DNA from: Dysgonomonas sp. HGC4
Lineage (GTDB): Bacteria > Bacteroidota > Bacteroidia > Bacteroidales > Dysgonomonadaceae
Direction of reading: 5' to 3'
DNA: 64,000 nucleotides
Assembly (NCBI RefSeq): GCF_001261715.1
Contig: NZ_CVRU01000092.1
Location: 1 to 64,000 of the forward strand
In this document: positions 45,523 through 56,434 of the stretch, piece by piece
Position numbering within the stretch: the stretch's first letter is position 1
Layout: every line of letters begins with the position of its first letter
Program-made: the position numbers and the translations under genes
The notes under the pieces: generated by a model
Told to the model about the DNA's origin: nothing
What the model saw: only the letters and a program-made list of their open reading frames with translations
The model's database searches: none

Positions 45523-47373
45523 ATGATAATGTACAGGCAAAAGATGCAAAGACATTTGTTATTATGGACACTTTTATTCCTTAGTTTAGGACTAAATGCA
45601 CAGAATGTAAAGTTTACAGCCAATGCTCCCGCTGCGGTTGCTAAAGGAGATCAGTTTAGACTCGTTTATACATTAAAGGGTGGGGAAGGTAGTAATATTA
45701 ATGCACCATCATCAATCAAAGGATTCGATATCTTGTATGGACCGGCTATATCTACGAGCTCCAGTACGCAGATTATCAACGGTAATGTAACTACCGATTC
45801 TTCGGAGTCGTATATCTATACTTTAAATGCTAATTCGGAAGGTACATTTACTATTCCTGCAGCTTCGATAACGGTTAACGGAAAAAGCTATACATCGAAT
45901 TCGGTTCAGGTCAAAGTATTGCCTCCCGATAAAAATGCACAGGCTCAGCAATCTGGTAACGGTGGAGGAGGTCAAACCTCGGCTGCAACTTCTACAGCTC
46001 AGAATATAAATTCTACGGATGCTTTTATCAGAGCAATTGTTTCTAAATCGAAAGTTTCTGAACAAGAGTCGTTTGTGGTGACTTTCCGCTTTTATACTAC
46101 GCTTGAAGTTAGAGATATTGGAAAAATTGAATTTCCCGAGTTTGACGGCTTTATGGTTGAAGAACAACCTTTAACCCCAACTCGTCAGATGGTTTTTGAA
46201 CATTATAATGGTCGAAACTATTATGCTGTAGATTTGAGAAGAACTCTTCTCTTTCCACAACGATCGGGTAAGATCACTATACCATCGGGTAAGATAGAGA
46301 TGGTGTTTAATGTGAAGTCGGGTAAAACTGTTCAAACGTTTTTTGGACCTCAATATGTAATGACTGATGTTAAGAAAACGATGACTACAAGTCCTCTTAC
46401 TATTGATGTAAGTCCATTACCTGAAGGAAAGCCTGCAAATTTCTCAAACGGAGTAGGAACATTCTCTATGACACCTTCTATTTCGGCTACGGACATAAAA
46501 GCGAATGATCCTGTTACGATCAAGCTTGTGATTTCGGGTACGGGAAATATGAAATTAATTAAAACTCCAGAACTAGAACTTCCTAAGGACTTTGAATCGT
46601 ATGACCCTAAGATAACAAATGATCTGAAATATACAGATAATGGATTGACTGGTACAAAAACGATTGAATATCTATTTATTCCTCGTTATCAAGGTACATT
46701 CAAAATACCACCTTTGACATTATCTTACTTTGATATTAAAACGAGATCGTACAAAACAATCTCGACACCCGAATATACTCTTAATGTAGCCAAAGATCCT
46801 AATGCTGGAAGTAATTCGGCAACGAGTTTTACTCAATCGGATGTTCAGGTAGAGCAGGATATCAGACACATTAAAACAGGCCAACCAGCTTTAGTTTCTG
46901 TAGATAGTTTTGTTTTCGGGTCGCTTAGTTATTGGTTATGGTATATAATACCTTCGTTGTTATTTATAATTTTCTTTATTCTATATCGTAAGCAAATTCA
47001 AGAGAATGCAGATATTGCAAGAATGAAAACTAAACGAGCTAACAAAGTTGCAATTAAGCGTCTCAAATTGGCAGGTAAATATCTACAAGCTCATAAGAAA
47101 GAACAATTCTATGAGGAGGTATTACGTGCAGCTTGGGGATATTTGAGTGATAAGCTTGTTATTCCGGTGGCAGAATTAAGTAGAGATAATATAGAGCAAG
47201 AACTTATTCGATTTGGAGCTTCAGAGGAGCTTATAGCTAAGTTTATTTCTATATTGGATACTTGTGAGTTTGCTCGTTATGCTCCTGTTGAATCAGACAC
47301 TGCAATGGACGATCTGTATAAGGATGCAGTTGATGCAATTGGCGAAATGGAAAATTCTAGAATAAAAAAGTAA
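45523..47373 (+). CDS. batD: BatD, full-length
   Basis: This 616-residue protein has a signal peptide (start uncertain: ATG at 45523, 45529 or 45544). A long periplasmic part of beta-sandwich domains follows (about 30-460), including a Gly/Gln/Ser-rich linker (about 140-170). One membrane helix (about 470-490, WLWYIIPSLLFIIFFILY) precedes a cytosolic helical domain (about 500-616, KEQFYEEVLRAAWGYL). BatD is the large subunit of the Bat complex. The family is widespread with no known catalytic residue. It is preceded by a shorter paralogue and followed 7 bases later by batE. Confidence 0.93.
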   Translation: MIMYRQKMQRHLLLWTLLFLSLGLNAQNVKFTANAPAAVAKGDQFRLVYTLKGGEGSNINAPSSIKGFDILYGPAISTSSSTQIINGNVTTDSSESYIYTLNANSEGTFTIPAASITVNGKSYTSNSVQVKVLPPDKNAQAQQSGNGGGGQTSAATSTAQNINSTDAFIRAIVSKSKVSEQESFVVTFRFYTTLEVRDIGKIEFPEFDGFMVEEQPLTPTRQMVFEHYNGRNYYAVDLRRTLLFPQRSGKITIPSGKIEMVFNVKSGKTVQTFFGPQYVMTDVKKTMTTSPLTIDVSPLPEGKPANFSNGVGTFSMTPSISATDIKANDPVTIKLVISGTGNMKLIKTPELELPKDFESYDPKITNDLKYTDNGLTGTKTIEYLFIPRYQGTFKIPPLTLSYFDIKTRSYKTISTPEYTLNVAKDPNAGSNSATSFTQSDVQVEQDIRHIKTGQPALVSVDSFVFGSLSYWLWYIIPSLLFIIFFILYRKQIQENADIARMKTKRANKVAIKRLKLAGKYLQAHKKEQFYEEVLRAAWGYLSDKLVIPVAELSRDNIEQELIRFGASEELIAKFISILDTCEFARYAPVESDTAMDDLYKDAVDAIGEMENSRIKK

Positions 47374-47380
47374 GATTGCT

Positions 47381-48139
47381 ATGAAACAGCTATTAGTATC
47401 ATTTTTAATCATAATTTCCACATTTGGCATAAGTGCTCAAAATGTGGCTGAACAAGCAGCAAAAGCATATCAGGAGGGAGACTTCAGAGATGCGATAACT
47501 CTTCTTGAAGGGGAGATAAAAGCTCAAAAAGAACAAGGTAAGGTCTCATCCGAATTATATTATAATTTGGGGAATGCATATTTTAGAGTGAATGAAGTAC
47601 CGCAGGCTATACTTAATTATGAGCGGGCTCAGTTATATAGTCCTGGAGATCGAGATATAAAGCATAATATTGAGTATACTCAAACAAAAATAGAAGACAA
47701 GATTCTTACAGCAGATAATTTCTTTCTCAAAATGTGGTTTGAAGGGGTAAGAGATCTTCTTCCTTCTAATAGTTGGGCTGTGTTATCAATCGTATTCTTT
47801 GTTCTTTTAATAGGTAGTCTATTTCTGTTTTTCTTTAGTGCTAAATTAACTTTAAAGAAAACCGGATTTTATGCAGGAATCGTATTGTTTGGACTTCTTA
47901 TTTTTACAAATGTATTTGCATATACTCAGAAGAAAAATGTAGAGAATAGGGATACGGCAATTATTATGGCTGGCTCGGCACCGGTAGTTAGTTCGCCTAA
48001 CACAACATCCAAAGAGTTATTCATTTTGCATGCAGGTACTAAAGTTACTATAACCAAAGTGGATGGTAGCTGGTACGAAATAGAAATTGCAGATGGTAGT
48101 GTGGGATGGATACAGGAAGATAAATTAGAAATTATATAA
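47381..48139 (+). CDS. batE: BatE, TPR and SH3-like protein
   Basis: This 252-residue protein has a signal peptide (about 1-19), TPR repeats (about 22-95, YYNLGNAYFRVNEVPQAILNYERAQLYSPGDRDI), two membrane helices (about 130-155 and 162-180) and a C-terminal bacterial SH3-like domain (about 195-252, GTKVTITKVDGSWYEIEIADGSVGWIQEDKL). That is the usual BatE layout. It lies 7 bases after batD and 3 before the PAP2 gene. The SH3-like part may contact peptidoglycan; that is family-level knowledge, not shown here. Confidence 0.93.
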   Translation: MKQLLVSFLIIISTFGISAQNVAEQAAKAYQEGDFRDAITLLEGEIKAQKEQGKVSSELYYNLGNAYFRVNEVPQAILNYERAQLYSPGDRDIKHNIEYTQTKIEDKILTADNFFLKMWFEGVRDLLPSNSWAVLSIVFFVLLIGSLFLFFFSAKLTLKKTGFYAGIVLFGLLIFTNVFAYTQKKNVENRDTAIIMAGSAPVVSSPNTTSKELFILHAGTKVTITKVDGSWYEIEIADGSVGWIQEDKLEII

Positions 48140-48142
48140 TAC

Positions 48143-48871
48143 ATGATAGAAACGAACCCGGAGAGTCTGGTTGAACAGATTTTACCTTACGAAAGAGAAA
48201 CTTTTCTTTGGTTAAATGAATTCCATAATGTCTTTTGGGACAGTTTTATGTGGATGTACAGTGGTAAAGCAACTTGGATTCCTCTCGTATTGGTCGGGTT
48301 GGGGATTTTTTTCTATAAAAAAAACTGGAAATTAGGGTTATTGCTTCTATTCAGTATGATTCTATTAGGCACATTGTGCGACCAATTATCGGCAGGAGTA
48401 ATAAAACCAATATTTGAAAGATTGCGTCCTAGTCATCACCCCGATTTTAAAGATTATGTAACTATTGTAAACAATTATAGAGGGGGGCGATTTGGCTTTA
48501 TTTCGGCTCATGCAGCCAATGGTTTTGGTATTGCAACCTTTCTTTCTCTTGTTTTTAAATACAGGCGGTTTACAGTCGTTATATTTTCGTGGGCAACAGT
48601 AACATGCTATTCACGTATATATTTAGGTGTTCATTTTATATCGGATGTTATAGGCGGCATATTTTTGGGTTTTATAGTAGGCTTTTTAGTGTATCTGTTC
48701 TTTCAATACGGGCGGCTAAAATTTCTTAAAGAAACAACCGAGGAAGTAAAGGTGCCTGCCTACTCCCATCTTCGAGCTAATATTGTGTGCTTAACCATAG
48801 GTGTAATAGTCATAACACTTTTTATAATAAGCTTTATGAATTTTATGTACGGGTTTCGTTGGTTCTTTTAA
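48143..48871 (+). CDS. PAP2-family membrane phosphatase
   Basis: This 242-residue inner-membrane protein has about five to six hydrophobic helices. The PAP2 active-site motifs are KPIFERLRPSHHP (motif 1), FISAHAANGFG (motif 2, with SAHA instead of PSGH) and RIYLGVHFISDVIGG (motif 3, catalytic His). It would act on lipid-linked phosphates such as undecaprenyl pyrophosphate or lipid A, recycling the lipid carrier. It begins 3 bases after batE, so it is the distal gene of the Bat operon transcript, which hints at a link to envelope maintenance. The substrate is unknown. Confidence 0.9.
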   Translation: MIETNPESLVEQILPYERETFLWLNEFHNVFWDSFMWMYSGKATWIPLVLVGLGIFFYKKNWKLGLLLLFSMILLGTLCDQLSAGVIKPIFERLRPSHHPDFKDYVTIVNNYRGGRFGFISAHAANGFGIATFLSLVFKYRRFTVVIFSWATVTCYSRIYLGVHFISDVIGGIFLGFIVGFLVYLFFQYGRLKFLKETTEEVKVPAYSHLRANIVCLTIGVIVITLFIISFMNFMYGFRWFF

Positions 48872-48888
48872 AATGATTGCTTAATTTT

Positions 48889-48916
48889 AAAGCAACAATT
48901 TTAGTCTGAACCTTAA
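48889..48916 (-). repeat. Diverged palindrome copy before the small HTH gene
   Basis: AAAGCAACAATTTTAGTCTG then AACCTTAA. It aligns with the copy at 40117 but has a broken core. Its TTAAGG end lies 11 bases before the next start codon, again antisense. Confidence 0.5.
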
Positions 48917-48927
48917 CATATTTCATC

Positions 48928-49182
48928 ATGACAAAAACCATTGCATACAATGAGCTTCGTAAGATTAAAGACAGTTTGCCCGATGGAAGTATCCATCAAA
49001 TGGCAAAAGAATTGAACCTAACTGTAGAAACCGTATGGAATTACTTCGGAGGACATAGTTATAAAGACGGCGAAAGTTGTGGGGTACATATCGAATCAGG
49101 TCCCAATGGTGGGATTGTGCTACTCGAAGATACCTCTATACTGGATATGGCTTTAGAGATGATTGATAAAGAAAAAAAGTAA
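48928..49182 (+). CDS. Small HTH-like protein
   Basis: This 84-residue cytosolic protein has an N-terminal helix-turn-helix-like stretch (about 20-45, GSIHQMAKELNLTVETVWNY) followed by a short Gly-rich part and an acidic end. I recall similar unnamed small proteins in Bacteroidota, but no function is established. It starts 56 bases after the PAP2 gene and ends 7 before the universal stress protein, with which it is probably co-transcribed. It is a candidate DNA-binding regulator, with weak evidence. Confidence 0.75.
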   Translation: MTKTIAYNELRKIKDSLPDGSIHQMAKELNLTVETVWNYFGGHSYKDGESCGVHIESGPNGGIVLLEDTSILDMALEMIDKEKK

Positions 49183-49189
49183 ATAGATT

Positions 49190-50308
49190 ATGAGCGATAA
49201 ATTAGTAACACTTGCCATTCATACAAATGAAAAGGCTCAGATTTTGAAATCGGTGCTTGAGAGCGAAAACATCTCAGTGTTGATGGAGGATGTGGGGGAT
49301 AAAGATTCCAATGCTACCACAGGAGTACGTATTAAAATAAAAGAATCGGATTTACCTAAGGCTTTGAATGTAGTGGAGAGTCGTAACTTATTTAGCTACA
49401 GTGAACCCGAAACTTATAGAACCGATGATGGGCGCAAGCGTATTTTGGTTCCTGTCGATTTTTCCGATTACTCATTAAAAGCTTGTCGCATAGCTTTTAA
49501 TTTAGCCAAAGAAATAAAGGCTAAGGTTAAGATTGTTCACGTATATTTTAATCCATATTATCCTACTGCATTGCCTATGGCAGAAGCATTTGCTTACCAA
49601 GGTAAAGAGGAAGCGGATTTTCAGAATATACTAGAGAGAGTAAATAGAGATATTCAGAAATTATGTAGTACTATCGATCAAAAAATAGCTAGTGGCGAAT
49701 TTCCTCCAATCAATTATTCTTATGTTTTGAAAGAAGGATTGCCGGAAGAAGAAATTGTAGCTTATGCTAAGGATTACAAGCCTTCGTTGATAGTGATGGG
49801 TACACGAGGAAAAGATCAGAAAAGTGCTGACCTTATCGGAAGTGTTACCGCAGAAGTAATTGAGATGACCGGAATACCTTTATTGGCAATCCCAGAGAGA
49901 ACAACTTTTACCGATTTCCGTCAAGTAAAGAATATATCTTTTCTGACTAATTTTAGCCAAAGAGATTTAGTTTCATTTGCGGCTATGATGGAGTTCTTCA
50001 ATCATGAAGAGGTTAAAATCCACTTGACTCATATTGAGGATAAGAAAACGGATAAATGGACTTTAATAAAATTAGAAGGAATACAATCGTATTTCGAAAA
50101 GCAATATAGTAATATCAAGATTGATTATAAACTGATATCAAGTACCGATAGTCTTGTTAGTTTAGAGCAATTTGTTCAAGATGCTAACATTGATGTTATA
50201 GCGTTAACTACTGCTAAGAGGAATCTATTTACACGTATGTTCCGTCCTAGTGTATCTCGCAAAATGTTATTTCAATCAGATATTCCGTTATTTGTTTTAC
50301 GGGGGTAA
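49190..50308 (+). CDS. Universal stress protein with N-terminal DUF2007-like domain
   Basis: This 372-residue cytosolic protein has three parts. Residues about 1-66 (LVTLAIHTNEKAQILKSVLE) match the DUF2007 putative signal-transducing type. Residues about 80-230 form a first USP domain with the ATP-binding pattern G-x2-G-x9-G-S (MGTRGKDQKS, from Gly204). Residues about 235-372 form a second USP domain that lacks those glycines. Such one-active, one-inactive tandems are common, but the N-terminal fusion is less usual. It probably binds ATP and responds to stress; the partner is unknown. It lies 7 bases after the small HTH gene. Confidence 0.88.
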   Translation: MSDKLVTLAIHTNEKAQILKSVLESENISVLMEDVGDKDSNATTGVRIKIKESDLPKALNVVESRNLFSYSEPETYRTDDGRKRILVPVDFSDYSLKACRIAFNLAKEIKAKVKIVHVYFNPYYPTALPMAEAFAYQGKEEADFQNILERVNRDIQKLCSTIDQKIASGEFPPINYSYVLKEGLPEEEIVAYAKDYKPSLIVMGTRGKDQKSADLIGSVTAEVIEMTGIPLLAIPERTTFTDFRQVKNISFLTNFSQRDLVSFAAMMEFFNHEEVKIHLTHIEDKKTDKWTLIKLEGIQSYFEKQYSNIKIDYKLISSTDSLVSLEQFVQDANIDVIALTTAKRNLFTRMFRPSVSRKMLFQSDIPLFVLRG

Positions 50309-50340
50309 CTACTTATCTGTTTTACACGCATAATCAAATA

Positions 50341-50374
50341 TAGGATCCACCCGTTTATTATCGGGTAGATTCTA
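50341..50374 (+). terminator. Terminator after the universal stress protein gene
   Basis: A 13-pair stem with two G-U pairs (TAGGATCCACCCG with CGGGTAGATTCTA), an 8-base loop, then TATTTG. The T-run is short. Confidence 0.65.
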
Positions 50375-50518
50375 TATTTGTTGTAAATAGGCATCAGTAA
50401 TTACTTGATGTGCCGTTGTTAGGTGCTAGCTGATGATTGTGTTTCTCTCTTTCAATATAAAACCGAAAAACTAATAAGCAAGAAGATACCCGAAAAATAA
50501 TATTTATTTAATAAACTA

Positions 50519-52576
50519 ATGAAGAAGACAATAGCGATGGCAATGACTGGACTGTCTATCGTCTTTGGCAGTTGTGGAGGAAATAATTCCCAGAATACAA
50601 CTTCTCAAGATGACAATTTTACGTATGAGGTAGACGCATTTGCAGATTTGCAGATATTGCGTTATAAAGTTCCTGAATTCGAATCTTTGAGTTTGGAGCA
50701 AAAAGAATTGATATATTATCTAGCTCAGGCAGCAGCCGAAGGTCGTGATATATTGTATGATCAGAATGGAAAGTATAATCTGGCAATCCGTCGTACACTC
50801 GAAGCTATATATGCAAATTACAGTGGAGATAAAGCAGATAAGAATTATCAAGAATTCGAAACTTACTTGAAAAGAGTATGGTTTTCGAACGGAATTCATC
50901 ACCATTATGGAGAGGAAAAGTTTTTACCGGGATTCTCAAAAGAATTTTTTGAAGCAGAAGTCAAAAAACTTCCTGCAGATAAAGTTCCGGTAATGGAAAA
51001 TCAAACTGTTGAGGATTTCTTTACAATGATAGAGCCGGTGATGTTCGACCCGAATGTGATGGCTAAAAAAGTAAATCAGGCAGATGGTGTAGACTTAATC
51101 AAGACATCAGCTAACAATTACTATGGTGATGGAGTTACCCAAGAAGAAGTAGAGGCATTCTATGCTAAAATGAAGAATCCAAACGACTCTACACCCATTA
51201 TGTATGGAATGAATAGTCGTTTAGTAAAAGAGAACGGCAAATTAGTAGAGAAAGTATGGAAAGTGGGAGGATTGTATTCTCCGGCAATAGAACGTATTGT
51301 AGGATGGCTTGAAAAGGCTAAAGGAGTTGCCGAAAACGATGCGCAAAAGACCGTTATCGAAAAGCTTATCTCATTCTATACAACAGGCGATTTGAAAACA
51401 TTCGATAAATATGCTATTGCTTGGGTTCAAGACTCATTGTCACGTGTGGATTTTGTGAATGGCTTTACCGAAAGCTATGGCGATCCTTTGGGAATGAAAG
51501 CTAGTTGGGAATCTACGGTAAACTTTAAGAATACCGAAGCTACAAAACGTACAGAGATAATCAGTACGAATGCACAATGGTTTGAAGACCATTCTCCAGT
51601 TGATCCACGTTTCCGCAAAGAAGAGGTGAAAGGTGTAACTGCTAAGGTTATTACTGTTGCCCAATTAGGAGGCGACTGTTATCCTTCTACACCCATTGGT
51701 ATAAACTTACCCAACTCGAACTGGATACGTAAGGATTATGGCTCTAAATCGGTAACAATCGAAAACATCATGGAGGCGTATGATAAAGCTGCTGAACATA
51801 GCGGATTCAGTCAAGAATTTGTATGGTCTCCAGTTGAATTGGACTTACTTCATAAATATGGTTTTATTACTGATGTATTACATACCGATTTACATGAAAT
51901 ACTAGGACATGGTTCAGGACAATTAATGCCGGGAGTTGATCCTGATGCTCTGAAAGCTTATGGTTCTACTATTGAAGAAGCTCGTGCCGACTTATTCGGG
52001 TTGTATTATATTGCTGATCCCAAATTGGTAGAGTTAGGTATTATACCAAGTGCAGATGCTTTCAAAGCAGAGTACTATCGCTTTATGATGAACGGATTGA
52101 TGACTCAGTTGACCCGTATCGAACCTGGAAAAACTATAGAGGAAGCACATATGCGTAATCGTCAGTTAATTGCCAGATGGGTGTATGAAAAAGGAAAAGC
52201 TGATAATGTGGTTGAATTTAAACAACGTGACGGAAAGACTTTTGTTGTTGTAAATGACTATGCTAAACTTCGCAACCTATTCGGACAATTATTGGCTGAA
52301 ATACAGCGTGTGAAATCAGAAGGCGATTTTAATGGTGCTAAGAGTTTAGTTGAGAATTATGCGGTGCAAGTAGATCAAAAACTACTTACTGAGGTGTTAG
52401 ATAGATACAAAGCTCTTAACTTAAAACCATATAAAGGTTTTGTGAATCCTGTTTTTGAAGCTGTAACGGACAAAGACGGTAAGATTAAAGATGTCAAGAT
52501 TTCGTATAATGAAGGTTATGTAGAGCAAATGTTGAGATATTCTAAAGACTTCTCTTCACTGCCAACCTATAATTGA
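50519..52576 (+). CDS. Dipeptidyl peptidase III (M49), lipoprotein
   Basis: This 685-residue zinc peptidase releases dipeptides from peptide N termini. The zinc motifs are HEILGH (His459, Glu460, His464) and EEARAD with the ligand Glu487, both M49 signatures. The N terminus is a lipoprotein signal with Cys19 (VFGSCGG), so it is probably attached to an envelope membrane facing the periplasm. Length agrees with Bacteroidota DPP III. It is flanked by a bidirectional terminator downstream, convergent with dapA. It has no link to the carbohydrate genes. Confidence 0.95.
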   Translation: MKKTIAMAMTGLSIVFGSCGGNNSQNTTSQDDNFTYEVDAFADLQILRYKVPEFESLSLEQKELIYYLAQAAAEGRDILYDQNGKYNLAIRRTLEAIYANYSGDKADKNYQEFETYLKRVWFSNGIHHHYGEEKFLPGFSKEFFEAEVKKLPADKVPVMENQTVEDFFTMIEPVMFDPNVMAKKVNQADGVDLIKTSANNYYGDGVTQEEVEAFYAKMKNPNDSTPIMYGMNSRLVKENGKLVEKVWKVGGLYSPAIERIVGWLEKAKGVAENDAQKTVIEKLISFYTTGDLKTFDKYAIAWVQDSLSRVDFVNGFTESYGDPLGMKASWESTVNFKNTEATKRTEIISTNAQWFEDHSPVDPRFRKEEVKGVTAKVITVAQLGGDCYPSTPIGINLPNSNWIRKDYGSKSVTIENIMEAYDKAAEHSGFSQEFVWSPVELDLLHKYGFITDVLHTDLHEILGHGSGQLMPGVDPDALKAYGSTIEEARADLFGLYYIADPKLVELGIIPSADAFKAEYYRFMMNGLMTQLTRIEPGKTIEEAHMRNRQLIARWVYEKGKADNVVEFKQRDGKTFVVVNDYAKLRNLFGQLLAEIQRVKSEGDFNGAKSLVENYAVQVDQKLLTEVLDRYKALNLKPYKGFVNPVFEAVTDKDGKIKDVKISYNEGYVEQMLRYSKDFSSLPTYN

Positions 52577-52598
52577 TAGTGCTATACTTATATAATAG

Positions 52599-52632
52599 AA
52601 AAGAGCTTGCAAAATATTGCAAGCTCTTTTTA
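52599..52632. terminator. Bidirectional terminator between DPP III and dapA
   Basis: A perfect 14-base stem (AAAAGAGCTTGCAA with TTGCAAGCTCTTTT), a 4-base loop and A/T tails on both sides. It serves convergent genes. Confidence 0.92.
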
Positions 52633-52655
52633 TAATAACTAAGCTGTATTTTAAA

Positions 52656-53549
52656 CTAGCATTTTATATTCAGTTCATTTAATACCAAACGTATTTGCTC
52701 GAATGTAGTAATACGAGTAGGTACTAATGGCAAGCGAAGTTTATTTTCGATATATCCCATCATGTGCAACATCGATTTTACTCCCGCAGGATTTCCATCT
52801 ATAAATAAAAGCTTGAAGAGTTCGCTAAAGCTATGATGTATAGTGAGTGCACTTTGATAATCACCTTCAAGTGCAAGACGAGTCATACGGCTAAATTCCT
52901 TAGGAAAAGCATTTCCTATAACGGATATAACACCAATTGCGCCTAATGTGATAAGAGGAAATGTAATGCCATCGTCTCCAGAAATGACATCAAAATTTTC
53001 AGGCTTACGTTTGATTATATCATCCATTTGAGCCATATCTCCCGAAGCCTCTTTGATAGCTACTATATTACTGAACTCATTGGCTAAACGCAGGGTTGTT
53101 TCAGCAGTCATATTTACTGCTGTACGTCCGGGTACATTATAAAGTATAACCGGAAGCTTAGATGCTTCTGCTATTGCTTTGTAATGTTGGTATATACCTT
53201 CTTGTGAGGGTTTATTGTAATATGGAACGACAGATAGGATAGCGTCAATTCCTTCGAAATTATCGTTTTTCAACTGATCAACAATTGCACGGGTATTATT
53301 TCCCCCAACGCCCAAAACAATAGGTATTCTTCCGTTTACTCTATGGATAACGGTTTCTACAATTTTTGTTTTCTCAGCTTCGGTCAGAGTCGCAGTTTCG
53401 GCGGTTGTTCCCAGTACAACAAGATAATCGGTGTTGTTTTGTATCTGATAATCAACAAGTCTGATAAGAGCTTCATAATCGACACTCTCATCTTCTTTGA
53501 AAGGAGTAATAAAAGCGACTCCTACACCTCTTAGATTAATTCTTGACAT
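52656..53549 (-). CDS. dapA: 4-hydroxy-tetrahydrodipicolinate synthase
   Basis: This 297-residue cytosolic enzyme condenses pyruvate with aspartate semialdehyde, the first committed step of lysine and meso-diaminopimelate synthesis. Motifs are GTTAETATLTEAEK (the Thr-Thr of the proton relay), YYNKPSQEGIYQHY, LYNVPGRTAVNM with the conserved Tyr and Arg, and IVAIKEASGD with the Schiff-base Lys. Length is standard. It precedes, on the minus strand, the DUF6913-like gene's neighbour set (ligA) but has its own upstream gap of 187 bases. Confidence 0.97.
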   Translation of the reverse strand: MSRINLRGVGVAFITPFKEDESVDYEALIRLVDYQIQNNTDYLVVLGTTAETATLTEAEKTKIVETVIHRVNGRIPIVLGVGGNNTRAIVDQLKNDNFEGIDAILSVVPYYNKPSQEGIYQHYKAIAEASKLPVILYNVPGRTAVNMTAETTLRLANEFSNIVAIKEASGDMAQMDDIIKRKPENFDVISGDDGITFPLITLGAIGVISVIGNAFPKEFSRMTRLALEGDYQSALTIHHSFSELFKLLFIDGNPAGVKSMLHMMGYIENKLRLPLVPTRITTFEQIRLVLNELNIKC

Positions 53550-53712
53550 AAGTTCAATTCAATCTTTTTTCTTGTTGACCTTCTTTCTGAAAGTTGATGT
53601 AAAGATAACACAATTTTAACTAGTGTAAAATACTATAAGTCTCTTTTTCAGTTATAGAAGTGTCAATTTGTAATATTACAATTATAACTATCTATCGTTA
53701 TTCTATTTATCG

Positions 53713-53739
53713 AAGCAATAAAAGGATGTAAAACCTTTA
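53713..53739 (-). repeat. Dispersed palindrome copy fused to the DUF6913-like stop codon
   Basis: On the gene strand the TAA stop is followed by AGGTTTTACATCCTTTT then ATTGCTT. The stem AAAGG-CCTTT with T-run is terminator-like and the ATTGCTT tail matches other copies. Confidence 0.65.
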
Positions 53740-54258
53740 TTGTATATGTGCCAGATAAATTTTCAATTGTTCGTATGCTTCGAAAAGGCTTTGATCTTCT
53801 TCTTTTAGAATTATAAAATCATACAATTTTTCTTCTTTCTTTGTAAAACCCAAGCAGAAATTACTTTTGTTACGTACAAGTAGAGATTTTGTGTAATCAT
53901 TCGGCTCTAATGATAAATCGAGAAAAGTATCGTATTTCAGATTATCAAATTCAGTAAGTATAACAGGACGAATCAAACGTTTCCAATCAAGATCCTTGTG
54001 AGTATCTATAACTCTCACATTAGATGGTAGGGTAGGCAATGATGCCTGTCCTTGTACCGATTTGAGCTTTACTGTCCATGGCATAACGTATTTGCCATGG
54101 TTTTGTAGATCCTCGATAATAGGAGCCACCATTTCCCAGTCCTGAATGTCAAATAACACAACAACATTTTGCATTCTCTCAAAATTGAGGAATCTATGTT
54201 GTCTCTTGTTGTTCTTTAATTGAGATTGTATACTTCTTTGTAAAAAATAATCCAGCAT
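53737..54258 (-). CDS. DUF6913-like conserved protein
   Basis: This 173-residue protein has no signal or membrane segment. It opens with a basic helix (about 1-30) and has NVVVLFDIQDWEMVAPIIEDL (about 31-51), then a strand-rich middle and KSNFCLGFTKKEEKLYDFIILKE. This agrees with what I recall as DUF6913, a Bacteroidota-specific family of unknown function. It ends 13 bases before... the next leftward unit begins at dapA; on its 5' side it follows ligA by 13 bases, so it is probably co-transcribed with ligA. A role near DNA repair or lysine synthesis is only a guess from position. Confidence 0.78.
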   Translation of the reverse strand: MLDYFLQRSIQSQLKNNKRQHRFLNFERMQNVVVLFDIQDWEMVAPIIEDLQNHGKYVMPWTVKLKSVQGQASLPTLPSNVRVIDTHKDLDWKRLIRPVILTEFDNLKYDTFLDLSLEPNDYTKSLLVRNKSNFCLGFTKKEEKLYDFIILKEEDQSLFEAYEQLKIYLAHIQ

Positions 54259-54271
54259 ATATTAAGTATGA

Positions 54272-56293
<2,022 letters not shown>

Positions 56294-56336
56294 TTAAATA
56301 TTTATTGCTTTATGATAGAAGCTATACTTTTTTAGG

Positions 56337-56380
56337 TTATTATACCCTGCGAAAGCAATAATAAGATGTGTGATCTTATT
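56337..56380 (-). repeat. Long palindrome copy between the PPTase and ligA genes
   Basis: TTATTATACCC, TGCGAAAGCAATAA, then TAAGATGTGTGATCTTATT. The 8-base stem AATAAGAT/ATCTTATT is perfect. It matches the copy at 59998 over about 43 bases with one gap, including TTATTATAC, which shows the repeat extends beyond the hairpin. Confidence 0.75.
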
Positions 56381-56391
56381 GAGATGTGATA

Positions 56392-56399
56392 CAAAAATA
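56392..56399 (-). promoter_or_regulatory. Candidate -7 box of ligA
   Basis: On the minus strand this reads TATTTTTG (TANNTTTG). The leader of about 115 bases would contain the palindrome copy at 56337-56380. No clear -33 element is seen. Confidence 0.4.
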
Positions 56400-56434
56400 C
56401 GAAATTAATTAGAAATATTTTATGAGTGCAAATC

